From Prorocentrum cordatum (lineage: Eukaryota; Sar; Dinophyceae; Prorocentrales; Prorocentraceae), in assembly GCA_963575745.1 (NCBI GenBank), contig CAUYUJ010016157.1:127501-191500 (forward strand): 64,000 nucleotides of DNA, in the 5' to 3' direction. Position numbers and translations under genes: made by a program. Positions 40,551 through 52,579 of the stretch are shown in pieces (position 1 is the stretch's first letter; each line of letters begins with the position of its first letter). Under the pieces are notes generated by a model. That model did no database searches, was not told the DNA's origin, and was given only the letters and a program-made list of their open reading frames with translations.

Positions 40551-41416
40551 TGGCGAATCCTTTGGTCCACCTGGGTTTGCAGGAGGGCGGCGTGATCGCT
40601 GTGCGTTGCGGAGTGGCTGGGCTTCGGATCTGGCATGAAAGGATCATCCTCGTGATTCCTCCTGGGGCCCAGCCGATCATCAGCATTCTAACCCCGGACA
40701 GTGATCAATGCGAAGAGGATCTGTCAGCAGGAGGCGACATCCAGGAGTTCGCGATCTTGGAGGGCGGGGCGCTCGGGCGGGACGCTGGACCCATCGGAGC
40801 TGATCGCGTACACAGGTTTCGAAATGTGCCGCTGCCTGCGGCGATGCAAGGACTTCGAGACGCTGCTGCAGTTCGCCTTGGCTTGCCGTTGCGCCCAGGC
40901 TTCGCGGTGAACGTAGTCGGCCGTGCAGGTTTCGCTGGAATGCCGATGCCCGCTGCCGGAGCTGTCGGGGCCTTCGGAGGTGGAGCTGCCGGAGGCGTGG
41001 CTGGCCTAGCGGCGGCCCTGGCTGCACCCGCGCCCGCAGCGCTTGGAGGTGCGCTTGCGGCAGGCGGCGGAGCAGGTGGCGCGGCCGATGGCCTAGCACT
41101 GGGTGGAGGGCTCGCCCCCGTGGCCGCGTTGGCCGCTGGGGGAGCCGCCCTTGCGGGGCCGGGGGGGGGCCTGTTGCCTCCTGCTGTGGCGCCGCCTGCG
41201 CCAGCAGCAGCCGTTGCTCCAGGCTTGGCCCCCGCGGGCGCCGCGGGCCCTGTGGCTCTCGCGGGCGCCCCCGCGATTGCGGCTCCAGCTCCGGCCCTGG
41301 CGCCGGCTGCAGCCGCCGCGGCCCCGGCCCCCGGTGCCGCACCTGCCCCCGCGGCGCCACAGGGTGTCAGCGATGTGCGTGCGCAGCCCGTGGCCCTCGA
41401 CACGCAGGGCAACCGC
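40550..41416 (+). CDS. Gag-like ORF of the DIRS-like element, 5' part
   Basis: The ATG at 40550 overlaps the previous stop. MANPLVHLGLQEGGVIAVRC opens a globular N-terminal domain of ~130 residues, followed by a long Ala/Gly/Pro-rich region (residues ~140-280). At codon boundary 41416 (...TQGNR) the Copia element begins. The frame resumes in phase at 59263, after the second target-site copy (59258-59262), as HRSFRDAILLMRED. The apparent continuation of the frame into the LTR is accidental. Confidence 0.6.
41412..41416. repeat. Target-site duplication ACCGC (left)
   Basis: ACCGC directly before the left LTR. The same five bases follow the right LTR at 59258-59262. Five bp is the usual Copia duplication size. 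Confidence 0.9.
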
Positions 41417-41612
41417 TGTGAATGGAACCCGTGTAATACCCTCATATATACTCCTTATCCTTACCTCTCCTGCGCCTGGCCGTTTGGGCTCAGGCATTGA
41501 GATAGATCGATCAGACCTTGATCGTGCGGGAGGGAAAGATATCCATCTATCCCTCCTTCCCTCTACCAACGGATCAGGGGTTCTGTACCCTTGTACTTCA
41601 ACCCCATACACA
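41417..41612 (+). repeat. Copia 5' LTR
   Basis: 196 bp, TG...CA termini, containing ATATATACTCC near 41443, a possible TATA-like region. Followed at 41613 by GGTTATCAGCCC, which partly resembles the initiator-Met tRNA primer site (TGGTATCAG) but lacks the leading TGG. Confidence 0.9.
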
Positions 41613-41676
41613 GGTTATCAGCCCTTTAACGCTCACCCTCACCGACTCGTCCGCGGCGACCTCGCATGCGAGCCTG

Positions 41677-44600
41677 ATGGAGCCACTTCGGCGCATGCGC
41701 CGCAAGGGTTCCATCGGGGCCTCGCGTCCGAGCTCTCCCACGGCACGACGGCTCGGTGACGAGTTGGAGAGCATTAGTGCGGACTGTGTTGGTGTTCCTG
41801 ATACCCCCCCCCCCCCCAGCTCCGAAGGACCCGAGGCGCGACTAGCTGCTGAACTTCACCGCAGCGCCGCCCGCGGGGGGACAGGAGAAGGAGTAGGAAC
41901 AGGAAGGAAGGAGTTTCACACGCCGACCTTCGATCCTCCCTCCCCTTCCCCGTCGGGAGCAATCCCAACCGCGTCAGGCGAAAGCCTTACTGGTCTCGAT
42001 ACTCCAGGGCGCTTTCGCGCTAACCGCCGATGGACCTCAGGCGCTGGGACCCCCAGCCCTGCGACCGTCCCTGCGGCGGAGCACGTAGCCACCTTCGAGG
42101 AACTCAGTAGACCAGTGTCGGCACAGCCACAGACGCGGCACCCCAAGGTATCATCGGATGAGACACCACACACACATGGTCCGAGTCGCAGCTCGTCCGC
42201 GCGCAACCGCCGTGGAGCCCCAGGCCCATACGGCGAAAGTAGGTCGAGCCCCGCACTGCCTCTCAGAGGCCATGCACTCCCCGCGACAGGGGTCACAGGG
42301 AAGCTGACGCTCCCCACCTCTCCATCTCAGACGACCAGCTGGCGGAGACGTCCGCCGCAGGTGACATAGCTGAGCTCGGAGACCAGGTTGAAACCTTCGT
42401 GTCCAGGCAATGCTCTGGACTACTACAGAGCGTTCAGACGAACGCCACCGATACTGCAGCCATACGCCGCGATCTTGACGGCGCCTTAGGGATCATTGAT
42501 TCCAGGATCGCCGAAGATCGACGCATCATAGGAGAATTGCAGTACCAGGTTGATCGTGAGGTGTCACACTCAGGTGAACGAACGGCGATGGTCGAGAACC
42601 TGCGCAACTACCTCGCGCAGATGGAGCAACAGCTTGTGCTCGTACGCGACACAGGCGTTTCAGCAGTCAGGATTTTACATGATGAGATCCACGACCAGCT
42701 CCGCAACCGACCAATCCCAGCCGAGGCCACAGACCTTGGCGACGTTCAGTCTCAGATCAGTGTTCTTCGATCTTATCTAGACCACACTACGGCGACGCTT
42801 CGCACCGAAGCACACCAACTCGTCGAACCTGATCGACATGTTGCAGCGCACTGAGAAAGTCATCACTCAAAGGCTTGATGCGACCAACGCTGTCGTGCAG
42901 CCACTCGCTAACCGGATCTCTGACATCGAGCAGCGTTTCCCTGGTGTACAGGACGCCCTGGCAGAGTTGCGTGTCGGACGAGCCCAGACTGGCCAGCTGG
43001 ATTCTCCTCCCACGGTTTACGATTTCGCCCGCCTCACTGACAGGTTGCAGGAGGTTCAGAAGGCGGCGGACCACACGCAGTTGGAGCTCTCCCAGGTTAT
43101 TCATGATAGAGATACCGAGAAGGTACGTGTAGAGAGTCACCTCGCACGTCTGGAAAGCGAGATGGAGGCACAACGCGCCCGTCTCCGAGCATACGAGCAA
43201 CGACTTGATCGGTATTCACAACGTTCTCGGGATACTGATGAGTATACACGCCAAAAGGTGGGTCAAATACACGAAGACATGACGAGCTGGACGAATCAGC
43301 TGATCGACCACACCAACGACACCAACCTCCACCTTCGACCTGCAACCGACCTGCACAGGCCGACGGCAGCGTCCGCCGAAGCACAGCAAGCTTCTGCAGG
43401 ACAACAACGACGTACATCACCAGGAGCAGCCTCCGCGGCAGCTTCTGCACAGACACGTCATGTGTCTCTTGTGCGCACAGACCCAACTAACGACGGTGCA
43501 CCGATACCCTCACAACCATTGTCTGCGGTGTCGGTCCACACAACGACTCCTATCAAAGAGTCAGACACCGTCCGAGTCCCTGTCTTGCCCAAGATCACGC
43601 AGCTGCTTGAGTGGCAGCAAAAAGTGCGGAAGAACTTCGGGGCCGCCTCAGGGCGACCATCCAAAGCATATGCCTTCCTATGCGTGGCTGAACAGCCCGA
43701 ATGTACATTCGAGGACTTACAAGACAGTGGGGACTTTGAGAGTATCGATTGTAAACTCGCCACCGCTCTGAGCGACATCTTATCCTCAGACTTACGCTAC
43801 CAAATCAGGCTCATCGAGACCAGAGAGCACAAAGCAGGACGCATGCTCAAAGGACGCCAGATCTACTGGCACATCCTACAGTCCTACAAAGTGACAGAGG
43901 TTGACGACGACCTGCACGATTTCGAGCGCCTTAAAGAACTGAGGATGAGAGATGACGATTTGCAACGTTTCACCACCGATTGGGACGCCTTACTCTTGGA
44001 ATGCCGAGAAGCACCCGATCCAAAGATATTGGAATCGCTGTTTCGTACACAGGTTCGTAGACATGTATGGATGAAACAAGACATGTACGAGCACCAGCGC
44101 ATGAAGATGAGCGGCCCGAATCGTACCTATGGTTGGTTTCGCCAGCGCGTCCTGGACATACTGGAGATTAAACAATTGGAAAAGAATCAAAACAAGTTAC
44201 GGCACGAACATGAGACACGATCTCAAGTCAACGTGTGCGCTGCATGGAAGAAAGGCAATTGTCGCAATGGTGAACGGTACAAGGCTTTGCATACATATTC
44301 CAGGGATTGGAAGAACAACAAATCTTCCAGAACATCAACGGCTGGTGGCAACCCCCGCCGTAGTATGTCCACACCTGCGAACCACAAGAAGCCAGCATCG
44401 AAACCATTTTGCTTCGATTTCGCCAAGCGCAACACATGTACCAGAGGTGATAAGTGCAACTTCCCACACGTCGCACAGCGCAAAGATTTCGCACAAAGCA
44501 AGTGCACAAAAGGCGACAAATGCAAATACGCTCACCTTGCACCTGGTGCAAAGACTCCTGAACGAAGCCCGAGTCGAACACGGACCTCCAGCCAGGATAG

Positions 44601-45510
44601 CCGAGGCCGATCACCATCCCGCGGATCAGGAAGCCAACGGTCTTCACAACGCGGGGGGTTTCGCTATGCAAGCGACTCACGACATGGACGTGGCAACCGA
44701 CGCCAATACGACCGATCTCGTTCAACATCCAGGAGGTCCCTAGACTCTCGCAGTCAATCGAGAAGTCGTTACGACAGATCTTCGAGATCTACCTCCCGAG
44801 GACGAGACAATCGTGGCGGCGGACGCGGCAGTCCGCGCGGCCGTGATAGATCATATGGTAGTGACAAAGGACGTGGCAAACGTTATCCGAGCCGTGGTTC
44901 GCCCCGTGGTTCACCCAACACCAGAGCACGTTCTCCTGCCAACTTTCGACGTTCACGCCGTTCAGACCGCAGTTACGTCATCCGTGACAAGACCCTCATG
45001 GCCAACACTAAGGCCACAGCGACATCTACCAAGACACGTCGTCGGATACGCTTCGACGTGCGCAACGTGGATTACTACTTCCATACCATATCTGGCAGAG
45101 CCAGATTGGATAAATGGAAAGAGCTGCCGAACGAGGGTGACATCGTCAAAGTACCAGACCCATTACCACAACGATGGTGGGATGAAAGTGCAGATGCCTT
45201 ACGAGAATGTCAAAAAGAGGCACAACTATGGTACGACGAACTATATGACTACCGACACAACAAAGAGTCGGTGGCCACACCAACTGCGATCCGAAAGTAC
45301 GACGACACTGTCAAGCAGTCATCAAAGACAGCCCAGACGATAACAACGACAGCAAGTCGACCCTCCACGTTCGACTGCTGCATTGACAAGGTCTTGGATT
45401 CTCGACAGTGGTTCTGCTCATCATATTCAGGGAAAACACGAACTTACGCAGACCGAGTCGGATCGCATATCTATTCGCGAAGGGCATATTCTGGAAACCG
45501 CCAATGGTGA
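41677..45510 (+). CDS. gag: Copia Gag with coiled coil, CCCH zinc finger and Arg-Ser tail
   Basis: The first ATG after the 5' LTR is at 41677 (MEPLRRMRRKG). Three open segments form one protein, with frame changes near 42335 and 42800 (joining ...LSISDDQLAETSAAG and ...SSNLIDMLQRTEK). In order: Ser/Pro/Arg-rich N terminus; long coiled coil (42400-43300); a capsid-like globular region (43570-44220: LLEWQQKVRKNFGAASGRPS, AYAFLCVAEQPE); then three CCCH-type fingers. The middle one is intact, C-x8-C-x5-C-x3-H (44410-44470), the first has Tyr for the third Cys (44236-44300), and the last lacks the first Cys (44500-44540). Last is an Arg-Ser-rich tail (44560-44990). CCCH fingers instead of CCHC knuckles suggest RNA binding by a different finger class. 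The final ~40 codons after 45395 are out of frame with the protease. Confidence 0.75.
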
Positions 45511-46498
45511 TCGTACCGTCAATGAGCACTACGACATACGGCTACCCGAGGTTGGCCTACATAGTTCAGCCCTTGCTTTGCCAGACTGCCCATCATTACT
45601 ATCAGTTGGAAAATTAATTGAGGTTGATGGCTTTCGACAGCTTTGGGGCCCTGAGCTGGGCTACTTGCTTCAGGATCCGGGGGGCCAATGGTATAAGATT
45701 CCAGTCAACAATCGAGTGCCAGAGTTACGACTCGACGACTTAACACTGATACCACCACCACGTTTATGCAGTTCGTCAGCACCCCGCCGTCGTCAGCGCA
45801 AGCGTTCATCCGCCCGCTGTAACGACACTTGTTGGCGCTGCAAAACTACAGAGCAACCCACCACTGCAGACGAGCTACGGCCCCACATAGGGACCTGCCC
45901 CAAGAGACCACATGTCGGAGAGGGAGGAGGAGCACGGACCACCACGATCGAAGAACGTCCCGACACAAGTACAGACGAGCCTAACGTGGACACACCCACC
46001 GACTCGCCTACGTCTCAGACGCAGTGTTCTCCTCAACAATGCGGGGGGCTAGACATAGCTCAAGCAGATAACGACCTACCGACAGAGATGACTACGCGAC
46101 CATATCACGACAACGATCGAGTTCTCCCCAACAGACAGAAGAAACCGATCGACCCGATGCACTACATGACTCACAGCCCAAAACACCCTGACTGTGAGAT
46201 CTGTTCTCGTACGATGGCACAGAATGCCCCGTGTAGACGACAGCGCAAACCACATCCACCGGCAGACCCCACCGACGAGGATAACGCCTACGAGGCTTTT
46301 GTCCCGAAGAAGTTTGGCGAGGCTCTAACTGCCGACCATATCGTACTGGCCAAAGACGATGCCGCGGACAAACATGGCGACAAATATGCACTTGTTGTCC
46401 TCGACAGATACACTTCATGGCCTACCCAGCGCTACACAAAGACGCAGCTACCACAAAGGCATCCTTTCAACAGTTCATCGCCGCGAACGATGAGGTGA
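45383..46498 (+). CDS. pol: Copia protease and N-terminal integrase
   Basis: Overlaps the end of the Gag frame (45383-45510) in the +1 frame. The active-site motif ILDSGSAHHI at 45398-45427 is the Copia aspartic protease signature. After a variable linker comes the integrase zinc-binding motif (HYMTHSPKHPDCEIC, near 46160-46203) and the first catalytic Asp (TADHI, near 46331, with VVLDRYTSW near 46395-46421). The frame is lost just after YTSW at about 46425 and the integrase continues in the next frame. The overlap is compatible with programmed +1 or -2 frameshifting, or with an indel. Confidence 0.75.
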   Translation: MTRSWILDSGSAHHIQGKHELTQTESDRISIREGHILETANGDRTVNEHYDIRLPEVGLHSSALALPDCPSLLSVGKLIEVDGFRQLWGPELGYLLQDPGGQWYKIPVNNRVPELRLDDLTLIPPPRLCSSSAPRRRQRKRSSARCNDTCWRCKTTEQPTTADELRPHIGTCPKRPHVGEGGGARTTTIEERPDTSTDEPNVDTPTDSPTSQTQCSPQQCGGLDIAQADNDLPTEMTTRPYHDNDRVLPNRQKKPIDPMHYMTHSPKHPDCEICSRTMAQNAPCRRQRKPHPPADPTDEDNAYEAFVPKKFGEALTADHIVLAKDDAADKHGDKYALVVLDRYTSWPTQRYTKTQLPQRHPFNSSSPRTMR

Positions 46499-48579
46499 AG
46501 CATATCTATACAGACAACTCTGGAGAGCTTCAGAAAGCTTGCCGCCAACTGGGATGGAGACACGACACGAGTACGCCACATCGTCCGCAGACAAATGGAT
46601 TGATTGAGCGCGTTATCAAAATTGTCATTCTCGGTACAAGAGCTGTGTTACATATGTCTGGCCTGGGACACGAATGGTGGAAAGAGGCCATGCAAGCCTT
46701 TTGCTGTGGACACAATTTTGTGCATACATCTACGGGCGTGGCTGCCCTCAGCGAAGAACATGCAGAAAAGACAGCTCATGAAATGCGATTTGGCGAAAGC
46801 TTCCCCGGGCACTGCATACCATTCGGTGCTCGGATCTTTTGGAAATGCCTCAACCCCGAGATTAACAACGAGACTGCAAAGTTTAAAGAAAACGCTCGGG
46901 AAGGGTTATTCATGGGTTACCACTTACACTCGGGTGGACGATGGTCAGGCGACTACCTTGTCTTGGACACGGCTACATACGCCAAGAATCTTGATGGTGA
47001 ACTGTGTCATGTGCACAGAGTCAAAGACATCATCATCCCTGATGGCAAGTTCACCAACCCAGTGAAAGATGGTACTCTCCGACATCATAACCCTGAGGCA
47101 CACGACGAGGTGAAGGCATCCACTTCTCGCCCCTTGGGTGACAAGCCAATGCCCGACCCCCCACTTTCCTACCCTAAAGAATGGGATGGCCCATCTATGA
47201 TGACAACGGAGGACAACGCTGTTGATGTACAAACATCGGCCTCTGAAGTTGCTGCACCAGCGCCGGAGCCAGATTACTGGGAACAGCGTGGATATTGCGT
47301 CATCAGACATATCCGTACTCCAAGAAAGAAACTGTTCATCCCGACGGACGACGTCATGAACATACCTGTACCTGTTGATCAACTCGATGTGACACGAGAT
47401 TTCAAAACGACTTCTACCTTTGAGGGAGAAAGTAACTTCCGAGACGTTTGGGATGGTGTTAGCGCCAACGACCACAGGGAATTAAGTGAGCCGTGGACAG
47501 GCACGATTCAGTTCTATGAGCTTCCAAAAATGACGCCAGATGGCAAAATGGTGGTTCGTGGACGCGAGACACGTATGCAGACTACTACACGGCCTGACCA
47601 CGTTCTTCCCGAGCATTGGAAAACACTTCCCCGTGGACAGCAAAAGAAAGAGATCGAGTACGCCAACGACGTTAAACGAGCTCGTGAGATTCGTGACCGA
47701 GCTGCACTAAAAGTGTGGACAAGACACGACAAACAGGTCAACAATTTCCGTACTACTACATCCGGCGGACCCACCTGGAATACTGTGGAACGACGGATTA
47801 CATACGACACTGACAACGGCGACGTCATCCGCGACGAAAACGTCAAAGGCGTGACAAACAAAGAAATACTGTATGCCAAATTACCTGGTGGGCCACGTGA
47901 CATTACTACGGTACTGTACTACCGCCAACTACCACAACAGCATGATGGAGAAGAACGTGCTTTGGTACTTGTGGATAGTGAGGGAACCGACTTTGGGACC
48001 TTGAACCCGCTTATACGCCAGTTCACCCAGTCGGTAGTAATACCAACTATGCCACGTGAGAACACCTACACGCCGGCACACAGAGATAAAATACCCGATT
48101 CAGCATGGTCACACCCAGCACTAGTTACTAGAAACCTGAGTAAGAAAGAAGTTGCCGCAGAACCACGCGCACAAGAAGCCCTACGAAAAGAATACGAGAG
48201 ATTGGAAAAGAAACAAACATGGATGTTGGAGACTATTGCAGAAAAAGCTGATATTGAGTCACAAGCTATCCGCAATGGAACAAAAGTTCATTTCTTCAAT
48301 ATCTTGGAGCTATCTTCAGTCAAACATGAGGAACTTCCTCCTGATCTACGTAAATTCAAGGGCAGAGTGGTGGTTCAGGGCAATACAGGCAAAGATGAGA
48401 CTGGTTTGGCCGCCATATTCGCCGACGCCGCTTCCAGTGCTTCGCATATAGAGGCTTCCAAACTTTGCGATGCTACTGCGTTATTGTCGCAATATGCGGG
48501 AGAGCAAAGTGATGCACCTGGAGCCTACACGCAGGCATTATTATACGGCGACGGACGAATTGATCCAGTTGATACTTAG
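46417..48579 (+). CDS. pol: Copia integrase (continued) and N-terminal reverse transcriptase
   Basis: Starts AYPALHKDAATTKASFQQF, directly continuing the integrase core. Catalytic residues are IYTDNSGEL (second Asp, ~46506) and PHRPQTNGLIERV (Glu, ~46578-46614). A GKR-like C-terminal region follows (MGYHLHSGGRWSGDYLVLD). A long linker (47100-48280) leads to the RT fingers: FKGRVVVQGNTGKDETG, ATALLSQYAGEQSDAPGAY. QSDAPGAYTQ holds the first catalytic Asp. The frame shifts near 48545, before the palm YVDD. Confidence 0.75.
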   Translation: MAYPALHKDAATTKASFQQFIAANDEVKHIYTDNSGELQKACRQLGWRHDTSTPHRPQTNGLIERVIKIVILGTRAVLHMSGLGHEWWKEAMQAFCCGHNFVHTSTGVAALSEEHAEKTAHEMRFGESFPGHCIPFGARIFWKCLNPEINNETAKFKENAREGLFMGYHLHSGGRWSGDYLVLDTATYAKNLDGELCHVHRVKDIIIPDGKFTNPVKDGTLRHHNPEAHDEVKASTSRPLGDKPMPDPPLSYPKEWDGPSMMTTEDNAVDVQTSASEVAAPAPEPDYWEQRGYCVIRHIRTPRKKLFIPTDDVMNIPVPVDQLDVTRDFKTTSTFEGESNFRDVWDGVSANDHRELSEPWTGTIQFYELPKMTPDGKMVVRGRETRMQTTTRPDHVLPEHWKTLPRGQQKKEIEYANDVKRAREIRDRAALKVWTRHDKQVNNFRTTTSGGPTWNTVERRITYDTDNGDVIRDENVKGVTNKEILYAKLPGGPRDITTVLYYRQLPQQHDGEERALVLVDSEGTDFGTLNPLIRQFTQSVVIPTMPRENTYTPAHRDKIPDSAWSHPALVTRNLSKKEVAAEPRAQEALRKEYERLEKKQTWMLETIAEKADIESQAIRNGTKVHFFNILELSSVKHEELPPDLRKFKGRVVVQGNTGKDETGLAAIFADAASSASHIEASKLCDATALLSQYAGEQSDAPGAYTQALLYGDGRIDPVDT

Positions 48580-51500
48580 ATTACTATACCTAAATGGCGA
48601 CAACCGACATCATGGTCAAAATACAAGAACCCAGTTCGAGCCTATTTCAGGATGGGAATGCGTATGGAGACACAACAAACTGGGACTGATACTTTCAGTA
48701 TATGTGGACGATTTTGAATTGGCCGGCCCAGCTCATAATCTACAAACTGGCTGGGATCATATTCGCAAAAGCGGTATTGACTTGGATCCACCTACTCCAT
48801 ACTCACAATACTTAGGTTGTGGACAACAAGCATATGATGTACCGCAGAGCATCTTCGACAAAAGAATGTCCACCATACGCCCTATGTTGCCCGCACACGA
48901 TGAGAAATATTACCATGCGGCTAAACACGTTCGTGGAATTCGACATGATATGCTTGGTTTTACAGATCAGTGCACTGAGCGATACCTGGAATGCGCTTCC
49001 AAGCGCGCCCAGGGAACAGGGTCACGTCGGAAACGATCCGACTCGCCGAGGACTTCGCGATCCAAATCGCCAACATCCTCCGGGTCGGTCGCCAGACCTA
49101 CTAGTGTGCTCAACGCACGGCCACGATCATCCAGTCCAGCAAAATCGGTCGACACGACATCCACCACGACAGATCCCATACCCGTCACATACCATGACCT
49201 ACCTGACGCCGAGACCCCTGGCATCGAGGACACCTCCTTCACTGATTCCGACTATTCAGACGAGGGCACCCTTGGCCAGGACGCGGCAAGTGTATTAATG
49301 AAGATCCTGTACCTGGCACGTTGCTGTCGTTTCGATCTTCTACATCCAGTATGTATGGTGGCCAGAGAAATTACCAAATGGAATACTACGTGTGACAAGC
49401 GTCTACATCGGTTGATATGCTACATCAAAACGACGCGTACACATTGCTTACACGGATGGATAGGCGATTCGTCAGACAAGTTATCCATCCTGCTCTTTAC
49501 CGACGCCTCGTTCGCTGATTGCATTACATCATCCAAATCCACTACCGGTGTTTTTGCTGCGCTTGTTGGACCTAATACGTTCTTTCCAGTCAACGCTGTA
49601 TGTAAGAAACAAACGGTTGTTTCACATTCATCTACTGAATTTGAGATCGTTGCTCTTGATTCCGCACTACGACTGGAAGGGTTACCACTACTCTCATTCT
49701 GGGAAGCCGTGGTGGGAGTTGCCAAAACATGCAAAGAGAAGAATACATGCCTGAGCTGCCATAGACACGCCGACCCGGCGATGTGTCCTACATTGGCAGC
49801 CAAAAAGAAGCGTAAACCAACGCCTCGCAAGGCACCCCCTACACGGGGATCTTCTCCTAGCCGTAGGCAACTACCGCTAAATACGGAATTACCTACGCCT
49901 CCAAAGAGACGTACAATATCCCATGAAGGTACAGTACTACACGTGGACGCAGAGCCAGCTCAAGAGATCGGTGCTCCCAAAGTACGTTTTATCGTCCTGG
50001 AGGATAGCCAGGCCGTGATCAAAATTGTCCAAAAGGGACGTACACCAGCACTTCGTCATCTTCATCGTACTCATCGTATCAACCTGGATTGGATATGCGA
50101 GACGTGCCAACTCGAACATATCGAGCTCAAATACGTAGGAACAAAGGAGCAGATCGCAGATATGATGACCAAACATTTCGAGACGAAGAAAGCAGATCTT
50201 TGGAAGGATCTCTTGGAACACTCGCTCATATTTCCCACTACCCCGGTACAATGTCCTATAAAGAAACCCTGGGAACCACGACGAGGGCCTCGGAGGCCCG
50301 ATGGTTTACCTCACGAGGCGGAGCCTCCAAAACTGAATGGATGCCCAGAAGTATGCAAAATATTACTGACAGAGAAAGAAAGATGGGGCGAGGTAGGATC
50401 CGAATGTGGATTTCGGTGTGTTGGGAAAGCTAATCACGAGGGGCTACGCGCATGCATGTACCACATTGGCGTACCAGCCGCAGATATTGCGTCGCGCACA
50501 CCTCGTTCACGCGCACGTTCCCCGCACGGTAGACATCCCCGTCATCCTCCCTCGCCTCCACGAGATGCAGAGAGAGTTAGGACATTAATTATACGTTCAT
50601 GCCGCCGCAATTTTACGACTCGAGCTACAAAGCTTACATGCATCCTGTTCGCCGCTTGCGAGGCGAATATAAGCGAGATCGGTTCTAATCCCGATACCCC
50701 CATCCACGAGATGGATCAGGCACAGCCGCTCAACCTCGTCGGCTGGCCCATCGGCTACGACACGGAGTACGACCCGAACGCCAGGGACGGCGACCGCGTG
50801 GGCTTCACGTACCACGCTCAAACTGGCCGTCCTCGTGATCCTGAAGATGGTTACATATACATACATCAACGGCGTGCTGATCGAAGCGGAGAGTTCGATC
50901 TTCGCGTACCCGACGAATCCTCTATTCGGGAACTTGCCCGTTTCGCGTCCGTCGAGGCTAAGAAATGGATCAGTGCCACGAGTGGATCCGTCGGCGGCAA
51001 CGCCAACTACGAGTACAGCACGTTTACGGCTACACCGTGGCTATCACTCTTGCGTGCTATGTGTATGCTTTCCAGTCTCTTCAATCGTAATCCGTCAGTG
51101 CAAGAAAGTGTTCGTGGCTTGCATGATCATTTGGACGCGGTGATCCCAGGATCGCACCGCAAGTGTCCACCAGAAAACTTTACGACAATGATATTGAAAA
51201 CGGAATGGTTGATGATTCACAACGATTGGTCCAAAATTGGCAGTGCAGTACTGGGACAATACGCCGAGGACAGCGTTCATGATACACAAATATACTATAA
51301 CAGTGGTCTTTGTGCACCATCCGATGTATACAGCAATGGATTGGTAACGCCATGTTATGCTCCTAAACTTGATCGTGCAACGGCCAAGTTACCTACACGC
51401 CCACATGGCATTGCCAGGACATCGGATGCATCTAGACACATCGGCCATATTGTTGAGGATAATTTGGGTACCAACATGAGAGCATTTTCCGACCTTAACC

Positions 51501-52537
51501 AAACAAACAAATTTCGCCGCAAGCTTACTACATGGCTGACTGCGCGCGGAGGCTTTGGAGGTATCGGATCATACTCCAAGACGGTGGCAACACCATCCGA
51601 TCATCCGAATGGTTGGGTGGCAATATTAGACAATCCAGGGGATATGGAACGTGCCTGTCGTTGGACACCATACAACGAGGGCAACGATTTCTTCGGCGAA
51701 GCCGCTGACCAGATCGGCTCGAATGACCCTGGTCTTACTCCTGGTAATGATGTTGACCCATTTGAGCTGGACCATGCAAAATATAGTGCTTTCTGTGGTG
51801 GTCGCTGGGTTTCTAGCCTACTTTCAGACAATGGGTGGCACTCCCTCATACAAGAGGACCTGGGACTACTATTGCATCATGCATGTGGACCATCGGGTCA
51901 CGCGTACAAATGGACCAACTTGTACACTGACTCAACATGGATCATGCAGGCCAAGAACAAGTCCAATAGTGCAAAACACAAGAAGTACCTTACTTCTGGC
52001 ATCGACGAACTCAACGCTGCCCAGAAGAGAATCGACCTCGCCAATGTTTCAAATACTGCTCTTGTGCCGCTATTTATGCCGTGCCTCAACCGCGCGGAAT
52101 ACATGGGCGGCGCTACTCTTGAGCATTTGTCGACCATTATCCGCGACGACATCATGATGTGGGCATTCTCCTTTGGCAATTATAGAGAATGGTTCAGACA
52201 GAATGACACGCCAATTGGTCAAGATTGCGTTCGGTTGCCAGAGGCTGGTTACGACGACATCCGCTATGGTATGGAAGAATTACGTAAGCAACGTTTCGAG
52301 ACACAAGACAGCCGTACCGATGCTATTCTCAACAACCAATTTGAGAACACTCCCGAGCAGCGCAATATGAACAGGAAGGTCCGCGAAGCCAGGAGCCTCA
52401 TGTTTCAAAGCGACAATGCTTCTATCAAGAAGTGGCGCGAGTTAAACGAGACTATCTGGGATTATTGGGCCAACGATTCCCCATCATACGTGAAACAAAG
52501 ACACTATTGCAGGGGACTTAATGCCATGGTGGTATAG
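48540..52537 (+). CDS. pol: Copia RT palm, RNase H and ~700-aa C-terminal extension
   Basis: Continues the RT in the next frame: LGLILSVYVDDFELAGP (YVDD at ~48700-48711), SQYLGCGQQ. A Ser/Arg-rich insert (~48990-49270) separates the RT from RNase H. RNase H shows LLFTDASFADC (~49490-49522), VSHSSTEFEIVALDSALR (~49618-49673), VLEDSQAVIKIV and VGTKEQIADMMTKHF. Between the Glu and third Asp motifs lies a Cys/His insert (CKEKNTCLSCHRHADPAMC) plus a basic stretch, unusual for the family. After ~50230 the same frame runs on for about 700 codons with no recognised domain (50711: MDQAQPLNLVGWPIGYDTEY; further GYIYIHQRRADRSGEFDLRV). Stop TAG at 52535-52537. Confidence 0.7.
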
Positions 52538-52579
52538 AGCGCGAATGACATTGCATGCGCCAATCACGGACAAAACACC

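Noticed and set aside
41613-41624. GGTTATCAGCCC as a confirmed tRNA primer-binding site
   Set aside because: It resembles the initiator-Met site only partly and lacks the leading TGG, so I mention it with the LTR but do not call it.
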